DNA of 64,000 nucleotides from Nostocales cyanobacterium Centralia_MAG_434 (GCA_021324415.1 JAJPJF010000273.1:26566-90565), one strand, 5' to 3'; positions 17,659 through 26,747 are shown, counted from the first letter of the stretch. Translations and numbers: made by a program. The notes: generated by a model not told the origin, from the sequence alone.

Positions 17659-18840
17659 ATGGTGAAACAACTAAAGCCTCGCTATTCAGTCGTTTGGATT
17701 AACAAAATTGCTGAGGTTCCCAAGCTTGCGTGGGATTCTCTGGCATTGCCATTAAAAACTCCATTTTTCGAGTGGGAGTGGCTCTCTACTCTTGAAGCTT
17801 CCCAAAGCGCTACGGCTAAAACTGGCTGGCTACCAAATCACTTAACGATATGGCGTGATGGAACACTCATTGCTGCTGCCCCACTTTATCTTAAAGGACA
17901 CAGCTATGGTGAGTTTGTGTTTGATCATCAGTGGGCAGACTTAGCACAACGCCTAGGCATAGATTATTACCCAAAAATGCTGGGGATGTCGCCATTTACT
18001 CCTGCCGAAGGCTACAGATTTCTAATTGCTCCAGGAGAAGATGAAGATGAAATTACAGCAATGATGGTTCATGAGATCGATGCCTTCTGCCTGAAGCATC
18101 GTATATCTGGTTGTAATTTTCTCTATGTTGATCAAGATTGGCTTCCCATTTTAGAACGTCACGGCTTCACCAAATGGTTGCACCACAGCTTCATTTGGCA
18201 AAATCTTGGGTTTAACAATTTTGATGAATATTTAGCAGTGTTCAATGCCAACCAACGGCGCAATATTAAGCGCGAACGTAAAGCCGTAGAAAAAGCTGCT
18301 TTGCGACTACAACCTCATATGGGGGATCAAATTCCCAAGTCATTGTTCCCTCTGATGTATCAATTCTATGCCGATACCTGTGATAAATTTGGTTGGTGGG
18401 GTAGTAAATACCTAACAAAACAGTTTTTTGAACAGCTACATACTAATTATCGACATCGAGTTCTGTTTTTTGCTGCATATAGTGAGCAAAATAATCAGCA
18501 ACCTGTTGGTATGTCTTTTTGTTTATTTAAAGGTGATAGATTATACGGACGCTATTGGGGTAGTTTTCAAGAAATTGATTGTTTACACTTTGATGCTTGT
18601 TATTACTCACCAATAGAGTGGGCGATCGCTCACGGTATTCAAATTTTCGATCCTGGAGCCGGTGGACGTCACAAAAAGCGTCGTGGTTTTCCTGCTACCC
18701 CCAACTACAGTTTGCACCGTTTTTACAATAATCGCTTAGCACAGATTTTATGCCACTACATCACTGAGGTTAATGAGCTAGAACAGCAAGAAATTGAGGC
18801 AATTAATGAGGAATTGCCGTTTAGTAAGCAGGGAAGTTAG
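17659..18840 (+). CDS. GNAT-type acyltransferase of the DUF482 (peptidogalycan) family
   Basis: This protein has 393 residues from ATG 17659; a TTG at 17629 would add ten residues. The pattern is that of the FemAB/GNAT-like family once called peptidogalycan biosynthesis/recognition: TPFFEWEWLSTLE, DHQWADLAQRLGIDYYPKMLGMSPFTPAEGYRFL, FNANQRRNIKRERKAV, GRYWGSFQEIDCLHFDACYYSPIEWAIAHG and FDPGAGGRHKKRRGF (quoted here in short pieces of the protein). The fold predicts acyl- or aminoacyl-group transfer. The acceptor is unknown. It is widely conserved in cyanobacteria and proteobacteria. Confidence 0.85.
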   Translation: MVKQLKPRYSVVWINKIAEVPKLAWDSLALPLKTPFFEWEWLSTLEASQSATAKTGWLPNHLTIWRDGTLIAAAPLYLKGHSYGEFVFDHQWADLAQRLGIDYYPKMLGMSPFTPAEGYRFLIAPGEDEDEITAMMVHEIDAFCLKHRISGCNFLYVDQDWLPILERHGFTKWLHHSFIWQNLGFNNFDEYLAVFNANQRRNIKRERKAVEKAALRLQPHMGDQIPKSLFPLMYQFYADTCDKFGWWGSKYLTKQFFEQLHTNYRHRVLFFAAYSEQNNQQPVGMSFCLFKGDRLYGRYWGSFQEIDCLHFDACYYSPIEWAIAHGIQIFDPGAGGRHKKRRGFPATPNYSLHRFYNNRLAQILCHYITEVNELEQQEIEAINEELPFSKQGS

Positions 18841-18925
18841 GGCATGGGGCATAGGAGGACAGGGGAAGGGGGACAAGGAGCTAATTTTACTCCCTACCCC
18901 CTATTCCTAACTCCTAACTTCTCAA
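18841..18925. repeat. STRR-type repeats (GGACAAG and TCCTAAC heptamers)
   Basis: This is a block of GGGGGACAAGG-like units followed by CCTAACTCCTAACTT. The same two repeat families occur together or singly at 31020-31110, 48181-48246 and 54884-54990. Confidence 0.65.
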
Positions 18926-18959
18926 TACGCTACACCAAGTCACAGAGGAGTAATTACAC

Positions 18960-19391
18960 TTGAGAAGGGGTGAAGAACCTCTGATACAAGTTGATTGTTT
19001 GGTGATTATGGGTTTAACTATTGAAGATTTGACAGCAATTGATGAAAAGCTTTCTCAGCGTCATCTTGATCTTGATCCAGTTGGCTATTTTATTATTTAC
19101 CTAAATCGAGAGGAGGGATTGATCTGTGCCAAGCATTTCACAAATGTAATTGATGAGCACGGTTTGGCTGTCGATCCAGAAACGGGAAAGGTGATTCCTG
19201 CACGAGGAAAGGTGGAACGAACTCACGCAACGTTGTTTAGTGGGAGAACAGCGAAGGAATTGTGCGTAAAAATTTTTGAACAACAACAACCCTGTCCAGT
19301 ATCTTTATTGGACCATGCAGCTTATCTAGGCAGGGAATTTGTCCGGGCTGAGTATGCTTTGGTCACAGGACAAGAGTATGTTCAAGATTGA
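18960..19391 (+). CDS. DUF4346 domain protein
   Basis: This 143-residue protein is conserved across cyanobacteria. It shows LDLDPVGYFIIYLNREEGLICAKHFTN, VDPETGKVIPARGKVERTHATLFSGRTAKELC and LDHAAYLGREFVRAEYALVTGQEYVQD in sequence. The TTG start at 18960 has a GAGGAG nine bases upstream and is favoured. ATG 19008 is the alternative and would begin MGLTIEDL. The domain also occurs next to or fused with tetrahydromethanopterin methyltransferase-like sequences in some genomes. Its function is unknown. Confidence 0.84.
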   Translation: MRRGEEPLIQVDCLVIMGLTIEDLTAIDEKLSQRHLDLDPVGYFIIYLNREEGLICAKHFTNVIDEHGLAVDPETGKVIPARGKVERTHATLFSGRTAKELCVKIFEQQQPCPVSLLDHAAYLGREFVRAEYALVTGQEYVQD

Positions 19392-19444
19392 AAAGCTAGG
19401 AGTGAGGAGTTATTAATTCTCAATTCCTCACGCCTCAATCTTCG

Positions 19445-20173
19445 TTACTGTTCAGAAGAGGGTTGAACGGCTAAGTAAATATAGTAAGTCGCCATCGGGA
19501 TTATGGTAGCAGCAATTAAAAGTCCTATAACCCAAGCAGTTGCGTTCCCCTTGTCGGTGTCTTCTGCCTTCGTAAAGGTTCCTTCTACCTGTTCTGTATC
19601 AACAATTTGAGGTGGACCAGGGTCAGGTTGACCAGATAGAACAGGAACTAGGCGATCGCTTGCATCTAAAAACGCTTGGTTGTATTTGTTGCCGTCCCGC
19701 AATGGTGCCAAAACAGTATCCGACGCTATACTGTTAGCGACTTCGTCAGGCATCAAAGACTTTACTTTTTCACCTGTGACAATGGCGGTTCCGTTTGTCA
19801 CAGTGTCAATCATTAATATAGTTTGATTTGCCTGTGCTTGTTTTGTGGGAAACCACTTTTCAAACAGTGCTTTTGTAAAACTCTCTGGAGTTTCACCATA
19901 ATCTAGTCTGCGTACAGTAACAATTCTAACTTCATTGCCCGTTTGCTTTGCTAAGTCCTCAAAAGCACTACTGATTTTACCTTCATTAATACGACTAATG
20001 ACTTCAGCTTGATCCACAACCCAAGTATGTTCGCCTGGTGCAATATTGGGGATGTCAGATACACTGGTGGCAAAAACGGGTGCTGTAAAGAGCACAAAAG
20101 CCATTGTTGCTGTTATTAACGGCAGGAATAGCCGTTGGAAGTGTTTTTTCCAATTATTGCGGCTTTCATTCAC
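19445..20173 (-). CDS. TPM-domain protein, exported and membrane-anchored (Psb32-like)
   Basis: The GTG ending at 20173 is chosen as the start: it has AAGAGG six bases upstream and opens directly into a signal peptide (basic NNWKKHFQR, hydrophobic core, cleavage near PVFATS). The upstream extension to 20287 has no family likeness. The lumenal or periplasmic TPM domain reads HTWVVDQAEVISRINEGKISSAFEDL, VRIVTVRRLDYGETPESF and NQTILMIDTVTNGTAIVTGEKV. A C-terminal membrane helix (WVIGLLIAATIIPMATYYIYLAV) follows. The architecture matches thylakoid Psb32/TLP18-like proteins implicated in photosystem II protection or repair. That role is inferred from family knowledge. Confidence 0.84.
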   Translation of the reverse strand: MNESRNNWKKHFQRLFLPLITATMAFVLFTAPVFATSVSDIPNIAPGEHTWVVDQAEVISRINEGKISSAFEDLAKQTGNEVRIVTVRRLDYGETPESFTKALFEKWFPTKQAQANQTILMIDTVTNGTAIVTGEKVKSLMPDEVANSIASDTVLAPLRDGNKYNQAFLDASDRLVPVLSGQPDPGPPQIVDTEQVEGTFTKAEDTDKGNATAWVIGLLIAATIIPMATYYIYLAVQPSSEQ

Positions 20174-20350
20174 AGCCAACCTCTTCCCCTTACATATATG
20201 TGGTGTTGTATTGCTGATAGTCGCAGTTGTACTGAATAAATCCCTATCGGGGATGGATATGAAGAGCAGTTTCATTGGATTTCCCAAAACACAGATATCA
20301 CCACCAAAAATTCTACAAAATTATGGGACTTCCAAACTGAAATGCATCAA

Positions 20351-20932
20351 CTAAACAGCTTGACCAACTTTTGTTGCTTCAGGAACTTCAATTAATTTCC
20401 CAGTCTTAACATCATAAATATATCCATAGATAGGAATCTCTGGTGGGACCAAAGGATGTGAGCGAATCCGCTTCACGTCTGTGTAGACACTTTTTGCTTG
20501 GTCGTCGATAGTCAACCAGTCAATAAAATCACCTTCACTTGCTCCTGATCCAGTCCCGATGTCATGCCAACCTGTCTCATCAAGATATGCCGTTTTGAGA
20601 CTACTAGCTAGCAAATTCCGGATAATGTGATCAGTGAAGGTTTCCATACCACAATTGCTATGATGAATGACAAACCATTCGCGAGTCCCGAGTAACTTAT
20701 AAGAGATAACTAATGAGCGAATCGCATCATCACTTGCACGTCCACCTGCATTGCGGATCACATGGGCATCTCCTTCAGCCAGTCCAGCAAATTTTGCCGG
20801 ATCAAGTCGAGCATCCATGCAAGTGAGAATTGCAAATCGACGACTAGGAGGGATGGAAAGGTTACCTTTGTCACCGAAGCCTTCAACATAAACACGGTTA
20901 GCTGAGAGAACTTCTTCTAAAACTTGGCTCAT
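20351..20932 (-). CDS. Beta-class carbonic anhydrase
   Basis: This zinc enzyme interconverts CO2 and bicarbonate. It has 193 residues. The zinc ligands are Cys38 (in LTCMDARLD), His91 and Cys94 (HHSNCGM), and the Asp40-Arg42 dyad is intact. The short length and [21 protein letters not shown] place it with the small, prokaryote-type beta enzymes (Rv1284-like) rather than carboxysomal CcaA, which has a C-terminal extension. No signal peptide is seen, so it is probably cytoplasmic. The TPM-domain gene follows on the same strand about 180 bases on. Confidence 0.92.
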   Translation of the reverse strand: MSQVLEEVLSANRVYVEGFGDKGNLSIPPSRRFAILTCMDARLDPAKFAGLAEGDAHVIRNAGGRASDDAIRSLVISYKLLGTREWFVIHHSNCGMETFTDHIIRNLLASSLKTAYLDETGWHDIGTGSGASEGDFIDWLTIDDQAKSVYTDVKRIRSHPLVPPEIPIYGYIYDVKTGKLIEVPEATKVGQAV

Positions 20933-21182
20933 GGTGTGATCTCATGTTTTTCTGAACAACTGAACTGGTTCTCATCAAAGTTACAGGCGGGAGCTTAGGC
21001 TGTTCCAACCCATTTTGTTAATGATTGAAGAGACCATCAAAACATCGCACTTTCTTTTAAAGTACGGTATTTTGATTGATTTACAATTGTTTATAAAGAT
21101 ACTTTGCCATGTTTCAATCTAAAAAGCAAGCGTAAAAAAGTGACGCCGAGACGAAGTCATAGTTGCAAGAATTTTGATCTAT
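20933..21182. other. Intergenic spacer, no gene seen
   Basis: This 250-base spacer lies between carbonic anhydrase (start at 20932) and the 3' end of the LysR gene, both on the minus strand. It must contain the carbonic anhydrase promoter. I see no clear terminator or known operator. Confidence 0.3.
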
Positions 21183-22094
21183 CTAACAAACAAAAGTTGT
21201 TGTCAATTGTGATTGTGAGCTGACCCAATCTTGTGTGTGACGCAAAAAAGCAATAACAGCAGGTGTAGCGCTTTCCAGAGAAGGAACAGCAAAGGCTAAT
21301 CGTCTTACCACCTTTGGCTCAAGAGCTAAAACACTGAGTTCTGTCAAATTATCTGGCAATGCCATTTCTGGCACAATTGTTACTCCCATTCCCTGCGTAA
21401 CCATAGCAAAGATTGTGCGTAGGTCAATAACCTCAAACTGTGTTTTGGCAACCACTTTTGCTTTGCGAAACATATTTGTAATGACAGGCTCACATCCAGC
21501 TTTCGACATAATGAACGGTTCAGTGGCAAGCTGACGAATGTGGATTTGCTTAAGTGCTGCCAATGGGTGAGAAGCAGCAACTACTGCTAAAAATTCGTCA
21601 GTGGCAATAGATACAGTATCAACTCCCTCAACAGGTAGTGTAACCACGCCTACATCAACCGCACGTGAACTAATCCACTCTCGCACCTCATCATCAGTTC
21701 CTTCAAACAGAACAACTTCGATACCTGGGTAGCGTTGTCGAAATTGACGCAACAGTTTAGGCAGAATGCGCGCAGAGACACTAGGGAAGCTACCCAAATG
21801 GACTTTACCAGACTCAAGACCAACCATTGACGCCGTCTCTTGTCGAATTTGTTCAGCTATTCGCAACATTTCTCTTGCTTGTACCAATACCCGATTGCCA
21901 ATTTCTGTCAGGAAGACACCGTTACGCGATCGCTCTAAAAGTGAAACTTGTAACTCTTTTTCTAAGCTACTGATGGAGTGGCTTATAGCCGATTGCGTCA
22001 TTCCTAAAACTTCACTGGCTGTCGTAAAACTACCAGTCTCTGCAACTTTAACAAAAGCTTGTATTTGTGCCAATGTTATATGAATATTTTTCAT
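21183..22094 (-). CDS. LysR-family transcriptional regulator
   Basis: This 303-residue protein has an N-terminal winged helix-turn-helix, LAQIQAFVKVAETGSFTTAS, then TQSAISHSISSLEKELQVSLLER. A periplasmic-binding-protein-like effector domain follows (VHLGSFPSVSARILPKLLRQF, EWISSRAVDVGVVTLPVEGVD). It is transcribed away from the amidotransferase-like gene. LysR regulators often control the divergent neighbour, so that gene is the best candidate target. The effector is unknown. Confidence 0.92.
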   Translation of the reverse strand: MKNIHITLAQIQAFVKVAETGSFTTASEVLGMTQSAISHSISSLEKELQVSLLERSRNGVFLTEIGNRVLVQAREMLRIAEQIRQETASMVGLESGKVHLGSFPSVSARILPKLLRQFRQRYPGIEVVLFEGTDDEVREWISSRAVDVGVVTLPVEGVDTVSIATDEFLAVVAASHPLAALKQIHIRQLATEPFIMSKAGCEPVITNMFRKAKVVAKTQFEVIDLRTIFAMVTQGMGVTIVPEMALPDNLTELSVLALEPKVVRRLAFAVPSLESATPAVIAFLRHTQDWVSSQSQLTTTFVC

Positions 22095-22215
22095 ATATAA
22101 AGGAAATCAAATAAATTTGACTCATTTTAATATAACAACTATGCTGGTATGACAATGCTTGATCAACAAACATTATCTAAGTAAGTCAGTGGACAATTTA
22201 TCTCAACGACCTACT
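22095..22215. promoter_or_regulatory. Divergent promoter region of lysR and the amidotransferase-like gene
   Basis: This 121-base spacer lies between divergently transcribed start codons (22094 on minus, 22216 on plus). It is AT-rich, with T-N11-A-type candidates for LysR binding that are too degenerate to fix by eye. Confidence 0.4.
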
Positions 22216-22950
22216 ATGAACACTATCAAAATCGGCATTATTGGTGACTACAATCCAAAGTCCTTAGCACAACTAATGACTGGGAAGTCACTTCATCACG
22301 CAGCAGTAGCTGTAGGTATAACGGTCGAAGAACATTGGATACCAACTAAATCACTGCTTGAGGTTCACGGTGTGGAGATTCTGCGACAATTTGATGGTAT
22401 TTGGGGAGGACCAGGTGACGTTAACTCACTCAACGGTAGTATTGAAGGCATTCGGTTTGCACGGGAGCATAATATTCCCTACATCGGGACTTGTGCAGGT
22501 TTTCAATATGCAGTTTTGGAGTTTGCTCGCAACGTACTTGGTATTGTAGATGCTACCACTGCGGAGTTCAATCCCAAGCAAGGGTGCTTGGTTATTACCC
22601 CACTTGGTTGTAACATTGCAGGTAAAAAGATGGTCGTAAACATTGCTTCAAACACCTTGGCTCACTGCTTGTATGGATGTGACACAGCCACAGAGGAATA
22701 CTTTTGCCGCTTTGGAATCAATCCACTATACCAAGACGCCATTTTAGAAGCAGGACTGAAAATCACTGGGTATGACTCTGATGGTGAGCCCCGCATCTTT
22801 GAGTTATCAAACCATCCCTTTTTCCTAGCAAGCTTGTTTGTACCACAAACTTCCTCAACACCAGAATGTCCACACCCACTCATCACAGGGTTTGTCGTTG
22901 CTTGCCGGAATAACAAAAGTGCCACAACAAAAACCCATGCCAAGCTATGA
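22216..22950 (+). CDS. CTP synthase C-terminal-like class I amidotransferase-related protein
   Basis: This protein has 244 residues from ATG 22216 (MNTIKIGIIGD); a TTG at 22159 would add an unlike leader. It resembles only the glutaminase half of CTP synthase: IWGGPGDVNSLNGSIEGIRFAR, then the nucleophile elbow YIGTCAGFQ with Cys93, FNPKQGCLVITPLG, and LSNHPFFLASLF with His200. In true CTP synthase the latter reads HPE; here Glu is replaced by Phe202, so the classic Cys-His-Glu triad is incomplete. The family is known as CTP synthase C-terminal region-related (seleno)protein. No synthetase domain is nearby. Its reaction is unknown. Confidence 0.85.
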   Translation: MNTIKIGIIGDYNPKSLAQLMTGKSLHHAAVAVGITVEEHWIPTKSLLEVHGVEILRQFDGIWGGPGDVNSLNGSIEGIRFAREHNIPYIGTCAGFQYAVLEFARNVLGIVDATTAEFNPKQGCLVITPLGCNIAGKKMVVNIASNTLAHCLYGCDTATEEYFCRFGINPLYQDAILEAGLKITGYDSDGEPRIFELSNHPFFLASLFVPQTSSTPECPHPLITGFVVACRNNKSATTKTHAKL

Positions 22951-22964
22951 ATGGACAAAAATGC

Positions 22965-24998
22965 TTATTTGTCAACATCCACAACTACCCCCACACTTTC
23001 ATTTGCCAACCGATCTACAGCACAGACCACATAGGTTCCTGGTTCAACTGTCACAACTGTTGTATTTACAGACAAAATTTGCTGTAATGTCCAGGTACCT
23101 CCATTTTTTTTGTACAAGGTCCAAGAACGGATTTTATTATCAACTGATTGCCAAGTCAGTTTATTGTTGTTAGCTTGCAATGCAATTGGAGGAGATGGTG
23201 GTGTTGCATCCTGCCATGACATTGTAGGTACGAGTGCAGGTTGAGTATAAAGGGAATTTGTGAGGTTATCAGCGATGCCTTGGCGGTTTTCAGTAATAGA
23301 ACTCATACTGAAAAATATATTCCCGAGTGATAAGTTACTTGCTAGACTACGGCTGATTTTTACTTGCTTGTTAATTTCCTCATCTTTCCATGCTTTGCCG
23401 TCTAGCTGTTCAATATTATTACCCGCGTATATATGTCGCTGTTTGGAGTTAATTTCTGTCCACCATTTCAGCAAAACAGGATAACTTTGTTGAGTTTGGT
23501 CAGTGCGCCAGTATAGTTGTGGTGCTAGATAATCAACCCAACCTTGCTCAAGCCATTTCTTGGAGTCGGCATACAAGACATTGTAGGCATCTAAACCTGT
23601 GATTCCATCCGGATACCCTGGGCGATAGATCCCAAAGGGACTAATGCCAAACTTGATATAGGGCTTGGTTGCTTTGATCCCTGTCGATAGGCGAAAGACC
23701 ATTTGATTAACATTTTCCCGCCGCCAGTCACCTAAACTCAGTTCACCGCCTGCTTCCTTATATGCTGTATATGTTTTGTTGTCAGGGAAAGATTTACCTT
23801 CAATGGGATAGGGGTAGAAATAGTCATCTAGATGAATGCCGTCAATATCATAACGTCGCACTACATCCATAATCACATTGAAAGCTCTGTCTTGAACGAC
23901 TTTTGCGCCAGGGTCCATCCATAGTTGATTGCCCCATTGATAAACCACTTCAGGGTTTGTAATAGCAATGTGAGGGTGGACGTTTTTTCCTTGCCGTGTA
24001 TCTGTTTTGGCGCGGTAAGGGTTGAACCATGCATGGAGTTCAATATTGCGCTTATGGCATTCGGCGATCGCAAACTCTAAAGGATCATAAAAAGGATTTG
24101 GTGGTTTACCTTGAGTTCCTGTTAGCCAAGCACTCCAAGGCTCTAACTGTGAAGCATAAACAGCATCTCCTTCCGGTCGCACTTGCAAGATGAGGGCGTT
24201 GAATTTCAGCGCATGTAAGCGATCCAGAATTTCTGTAAATTCAGCTTTTAATTGTTCAACAGCAAGTCCTGCAGTAGATGGCCAATCACTATTCCAAACA
24301 GTTGCAACCCACACTCCCCGAAATTCTCGAGGATGATTGATGTTGAGACTGACCTGAGTAGATTTAGGTGGCGATGTGGTTCTTGATGGTGGAACAATTA
24401 AGTATGCGGATGTAAGCTTTGGTACTTCATCTAAATAGAGTAGTGCTTGATAAATAAACACCGCCACATCAGCACGAGTTGCCGCACGTTTGGGATTGAG
24501 TAATTTCACATTTGGGAAATTAGCTACTAATCCGGCACTAGTCGCGATCGCTATACGGTCTTTAGCATAGTCAGCAATCTGAGTTGCATCATGATAAATT
24601 TGCGGCAATAGTGTTGCTAAATCTGGTTTTACCTTAGAAGCGATATTCAATCCAGTTACCAGAGCAACTAAAGCATCTACTCGGGAAATTTTGTTATCTG
24701 GATGGAAGCGATGATTTGGGAACCCGCTCACAAATCCTGTTTCATAAGCTGTTTCAATAGCAGAGGCTGCCCAATGATGAGCAGGGACATCACTAAAAGG
24801 TTTGTATTGCCTGATATGCTGAACTTCTGGAAACGCTTTAGATAGGAGTGCAGCAAACTCAGCGCGAGAGACTGAGTTATCGGGACGAAATAAACCATTG
24901 GGAAATCCTGTGATGACACCACGTTGAGTTAAAGCGCTAATAAATAAGTGTGCCCAATGATTTTGAGTATCTGGGAAGGAGATTGTGGTAGATTGCAT
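22965..24998 (-). CDS. SLH-domain protein with glycoside-hydrolase-like (GHL10/DUF187) domain
   Basis: This protein has 677 residues. Three S-layer homology domains occupy about 5-195; examples are FPDTQNHWAHLFISAL, FRPDNSVSRAEFAALL and FHPDNKISRVDALVALV. A TIM-barrel glycosyl-hydrolase-10-like domain follows (REFRGVWVATVWNSDWPS, LILQVRPEGDAVYAS, ELHAWFNPYRA, DGIHLDDYFYPYP, YLAPQLYWR). The C-terminus is a small fibronectin-like region (TWQSVDNKIRSWTLYKK). It is probably attached to the cell wall through SLH domains and acts on a surface glycan. No signal peptide is visible at this N-terminus, which is unexpected. It converges with the amidotransferase-like gene. Confidence 0.9.
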   Translation of the reverse strand: MQSTTISFPDTQNHWAHLFISALTQRGVITGFPNGLFRPDNSVSRAEFAALLSKAFPEVQHIRQYKPFSDVPAHHWAASAIETAYETGFVSGFPNHRFHPDNKISRVDALVALVTGLNIASKVKPDLATLLPQIYHDATQIADYAKDRIAIATSAGLVANFPNVKLLNPKRAATRADVAVFIYQALLYLDEVPKLTSAYLIVPPSRTTSPPKSTQVSLNINHPREFRGVWVATVWNSDWPSTAGLAVEQLKAEFTEILDRLHALKFNALILQVRPEGDAVYASQLEPWSAWLTGTQGKPPNPFYDPLEFAIAECHKRNIELHAWFNPYRAKTDTRQGKNVHPHIAITNPEVVYQWGNQLWMDPGAKVVQDRAFNVIMDVVRRYDIDGIHLDDYFYPYPIEGKSFPDNKTYTAYKEAGGELSLGDWRRENVNQMVFRLSTGIKATKPYIKFGISPFGIYRPGYPDGITGLDAYNVLYADSKKWLEQGWVDYLAPQLYWRTDQTQQSYPVLLKWWTEINSKQRHIYAGNNIEQLDGKAWKDEEINKQVKISRSLASNLSLGNIFFSMSSITENRQGIADNLTNSLYTQPALVPTMSWQDATPPSPPIALQANNNKLTWQSVDNKIRSWTLYKKNGGTWTLQQILSVNTTVVTVEPGTYVVCAVDRLANESVGVVVDVDK

Positions 24999-25563
24999 TA
25001 TTGCTTCCGGTTAGCTGACCCTGAAAATCTGTGATAGTAGAATCTGACCAGTCTAACCTATCTCATAAATTTAAATTTGCTGAGATTGGTCAGCACCTTA
25101 ATTGTGTAGATAGCTTACCTACTTAGCTTTGCACGATCACGCAGTGCCCAGTTGCAAAGGCGATCGCAGCTGAATCGAGACAATTGGCAGCTGTTTGGGT
25201 AGAAGATCAGGTGAAACGACAACAAAAATACTTCAGCTAAATCCGGAATGCCACAAATTGGTGTTGTAGCTCTATGTAGCTAAGCTAAATTAACTAACTT
25301 AAAATCTCTATATCTAACCACAGACCATGCTGTTTCTAACAGTGTGGTCTTATATTTAGAAATTTTCCAGGACAATTTGTAGGGTTTACCGTACCAGAAG
25401 ATGGCAAGCTTCCGCAGCCTGAGAACACACTACTTTTTTGGTCGGTAATCATCATTTAACTTGTGCTAAAAACCGAATTTACAGTCTTTTTGTTAATTAA
25501 TAATATGAGATTAAAGCAAGTAATTAAATTTTGAATTAAGCAAAATAGAAAAAAGGAGAAGTT
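24999..25563. other. Intergenic region upstream of hsp20 with a possible gene remnant
   Basis: A frame from about 25131 to 25241 reads ITQCPVAKAIAAESRQLAA… and ends in QKYFS-stop. It has protein-like composition but no start codon, and an in-frame stop lies just upstream. A terminator-like hairpin follows at 25322-25350. This suggests the degraded 3' end of a former gene. The last 200 bases are AT-rich and should contain the hsp20 promoter. Confidence 0.4.
25322..25350 (+). terminator. Terminator-like hairpin without an intact gene upstream
   Basis: AGACCATGCTGTT pairs with AACAGTGTGGTCT over 13 positions (two G-U) with a TCT loop, followed by TATATTTA. It may belong to the remnant described just upstream. 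Confidence 0.55.
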
Positions 25564-26001
25564 ATGTTATCTCGTTACAATCCCTGGCAAGAATTCAACA
25601 CTCTCCAACGTCAAATCAACCGTTTGTTTGATTCAGCTTTAGAACCAGAAACAGTAGGAGAAAAAGCTTTTACAAGAGTTCCTGCGGCTGAACTGCATGA
25701 AACTGCAGATGCTATTCACCTGAAGCTAGAAGTTCCAGGCATTGAAGCTAAAGATCTAGATATACAAGTTACAGAAAACGCTGTTTCTATTAGCGGTGAG
25801 CGGAAATCTGAAAAGAAATCTGAAGAGAATGGTCGTACCGTAACTGAATTCCAATATGGTAAATTCCAACGTGTCATTCCTCTCTCTGCACGAATTCAAA
25901 ATACCAATGTTACAGCAGAATACAAAGATGGTATTTTGAATTTGACACTGCCTAAGACTCAACAAGAAAAGAACAAAGTCGTCAAGGTTAATTTGAACTA
26001 A
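25564..26001 (+). CDS. hspA: Small heat shock protein, HSP20 family
   Basis: This is an alpha-crystallin-type chaperone that holds unfolding proteins and stabilises membranes under heat and light stress. It has 145 residues: an N-terminal arm (YNPWQEFNTLQRQINRLFD), the crystallin domain AELHETADAIHLKLEVPGI … VSISGERKSEKKSEENGR, and the family box YKDGILNLTLPK near the C-terminus. A clear AAAAGGAGA ribosome-binding site lies seven bases before the ATG. A strong terminator follows at 26064. The label hspA is by resemblance to cyanobacterial class A sHSPs. Confidence 0.93.
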   Translation: MLSRYNPWQEFNTLQRQINRLFDSALEPETVGEKAFTRVPAAELHETADAIHLKLEVPGIEAKDLDIQVTENAVSISGERKSEKKSEENGRTVTEFQYGKFQRVIPLSARIQNTNVTAEYKDGILNLTLPKTQQEKNKVVKVNLN

Positions 26002-26063
26002 GCTTCTGCGGCTTGAGTTGTTGGCATGAGTTCTTAACGGTTGGTATCGGTGAATTAAATCTG

Positions 26064-26096
26064 AGCCTGGTTGCTTTTATGCACCAGGCTTTTTTG
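26064..26096 (+). terminator. Rho-independent terminator of hspA
   Basis: AGCCTGGT pairs perfectly with ACCAGGCT, followed by TTTTTT. The surrounding 40 bases are closely related to the element at 26705-26747. Confidence 0.9.
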
Positions 26097-26339
26097 TTGA
26101 CTTGTGTAAGCACACTATACTATGTAGATGAGTATCGGTTAGATTTTTTGCGTTTTTGGCGACGTTACTCAAGCTTTTAAAGTTCCTAACATTGACCATG
26201 ACTAATGTCACCTTTAACTACCCACTACAGTCATAAGTAAGTTAGTAGTTTTTTCACTACATAGTAAGAAATTAGACTCTTAAGATAGTGAGTATCAACA
26301 ACAGAGTAACACACTCTCACGCAAGGAAAGTTAAGTAGT

Positions 26340-26567
26340 ATGAAAAAGATAATTGCTGGTACAGTTATTGCTATCCCTTTGATGATGACTACTCTAGGAG
26401 CAAAAGCTTCAGCATCAGAGATTTTTATACATAGCGATGGTCACCCAACTGCATCTAGATCAGAATTCATTGCACGAGCTAGACACCGTGTATTAGTTCC
26501 AGCACATTGGGAGTACAGAAATCACCGTCGTGTGTGGGTTAAAGCACACTATGAATGGAGATATTAG
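26340..26567 (+). CDS. Small secreted basic protein with Trp/His-rich motif
   Basis: This 75-residue protein has an AAGGAAAG ribosome-binding site upstream and a signal peptide of about 26 residues ending in AKASAS. The mature part is short and contains VPAHWEYRNHRRVWVKAHYEWR, read in two halves: HWEYRNHRRVW and VKAHYEWRY. The W-x-x-x-H/W spacing recalls YXWXXGXW-repeat exported proteins. It is basic at neutral pH. Its function is unknown. It lies downstream of hspA and ends before a terminator homologous to the hspA terminator. Confidence 0.75.
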   Translation: MKKIIAGTVIAIPLMMTTLGAKASASEIFIHSDGHPTASRSEFIARARHRVLVPAHWEYRNHRRVWVKAHYEWRY

Positions 26568-26704
26568 AATTGATTGATAGAGATCTTTGTTGTTGGCGTC
26601 AACATATAAATATCTTTATCAATGAAGCCTTGATTTAATACGGATCTTTTCCAAACTCACCACACCACAGAAACTCTTCAAAGCTTAGTCATTAAGCGAT
26701 CTAT

Positions 26705-26747
26705 TTAAATCTGAGCCTAGCTGCTTTTATGCACTGGGCTTTTTTTA
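26705..26747 (+). terminator. Terminator, diverged duplicate of the hspA terminator
   Basis: The hairpin AGCCTAG/CTGGGCT is followed by seven T. The block starting TTAAATCTGAGCCTAGC matches 26055 onwards at most positions, including the loop TGCTTTTATGCA. Confidence 0.8.
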
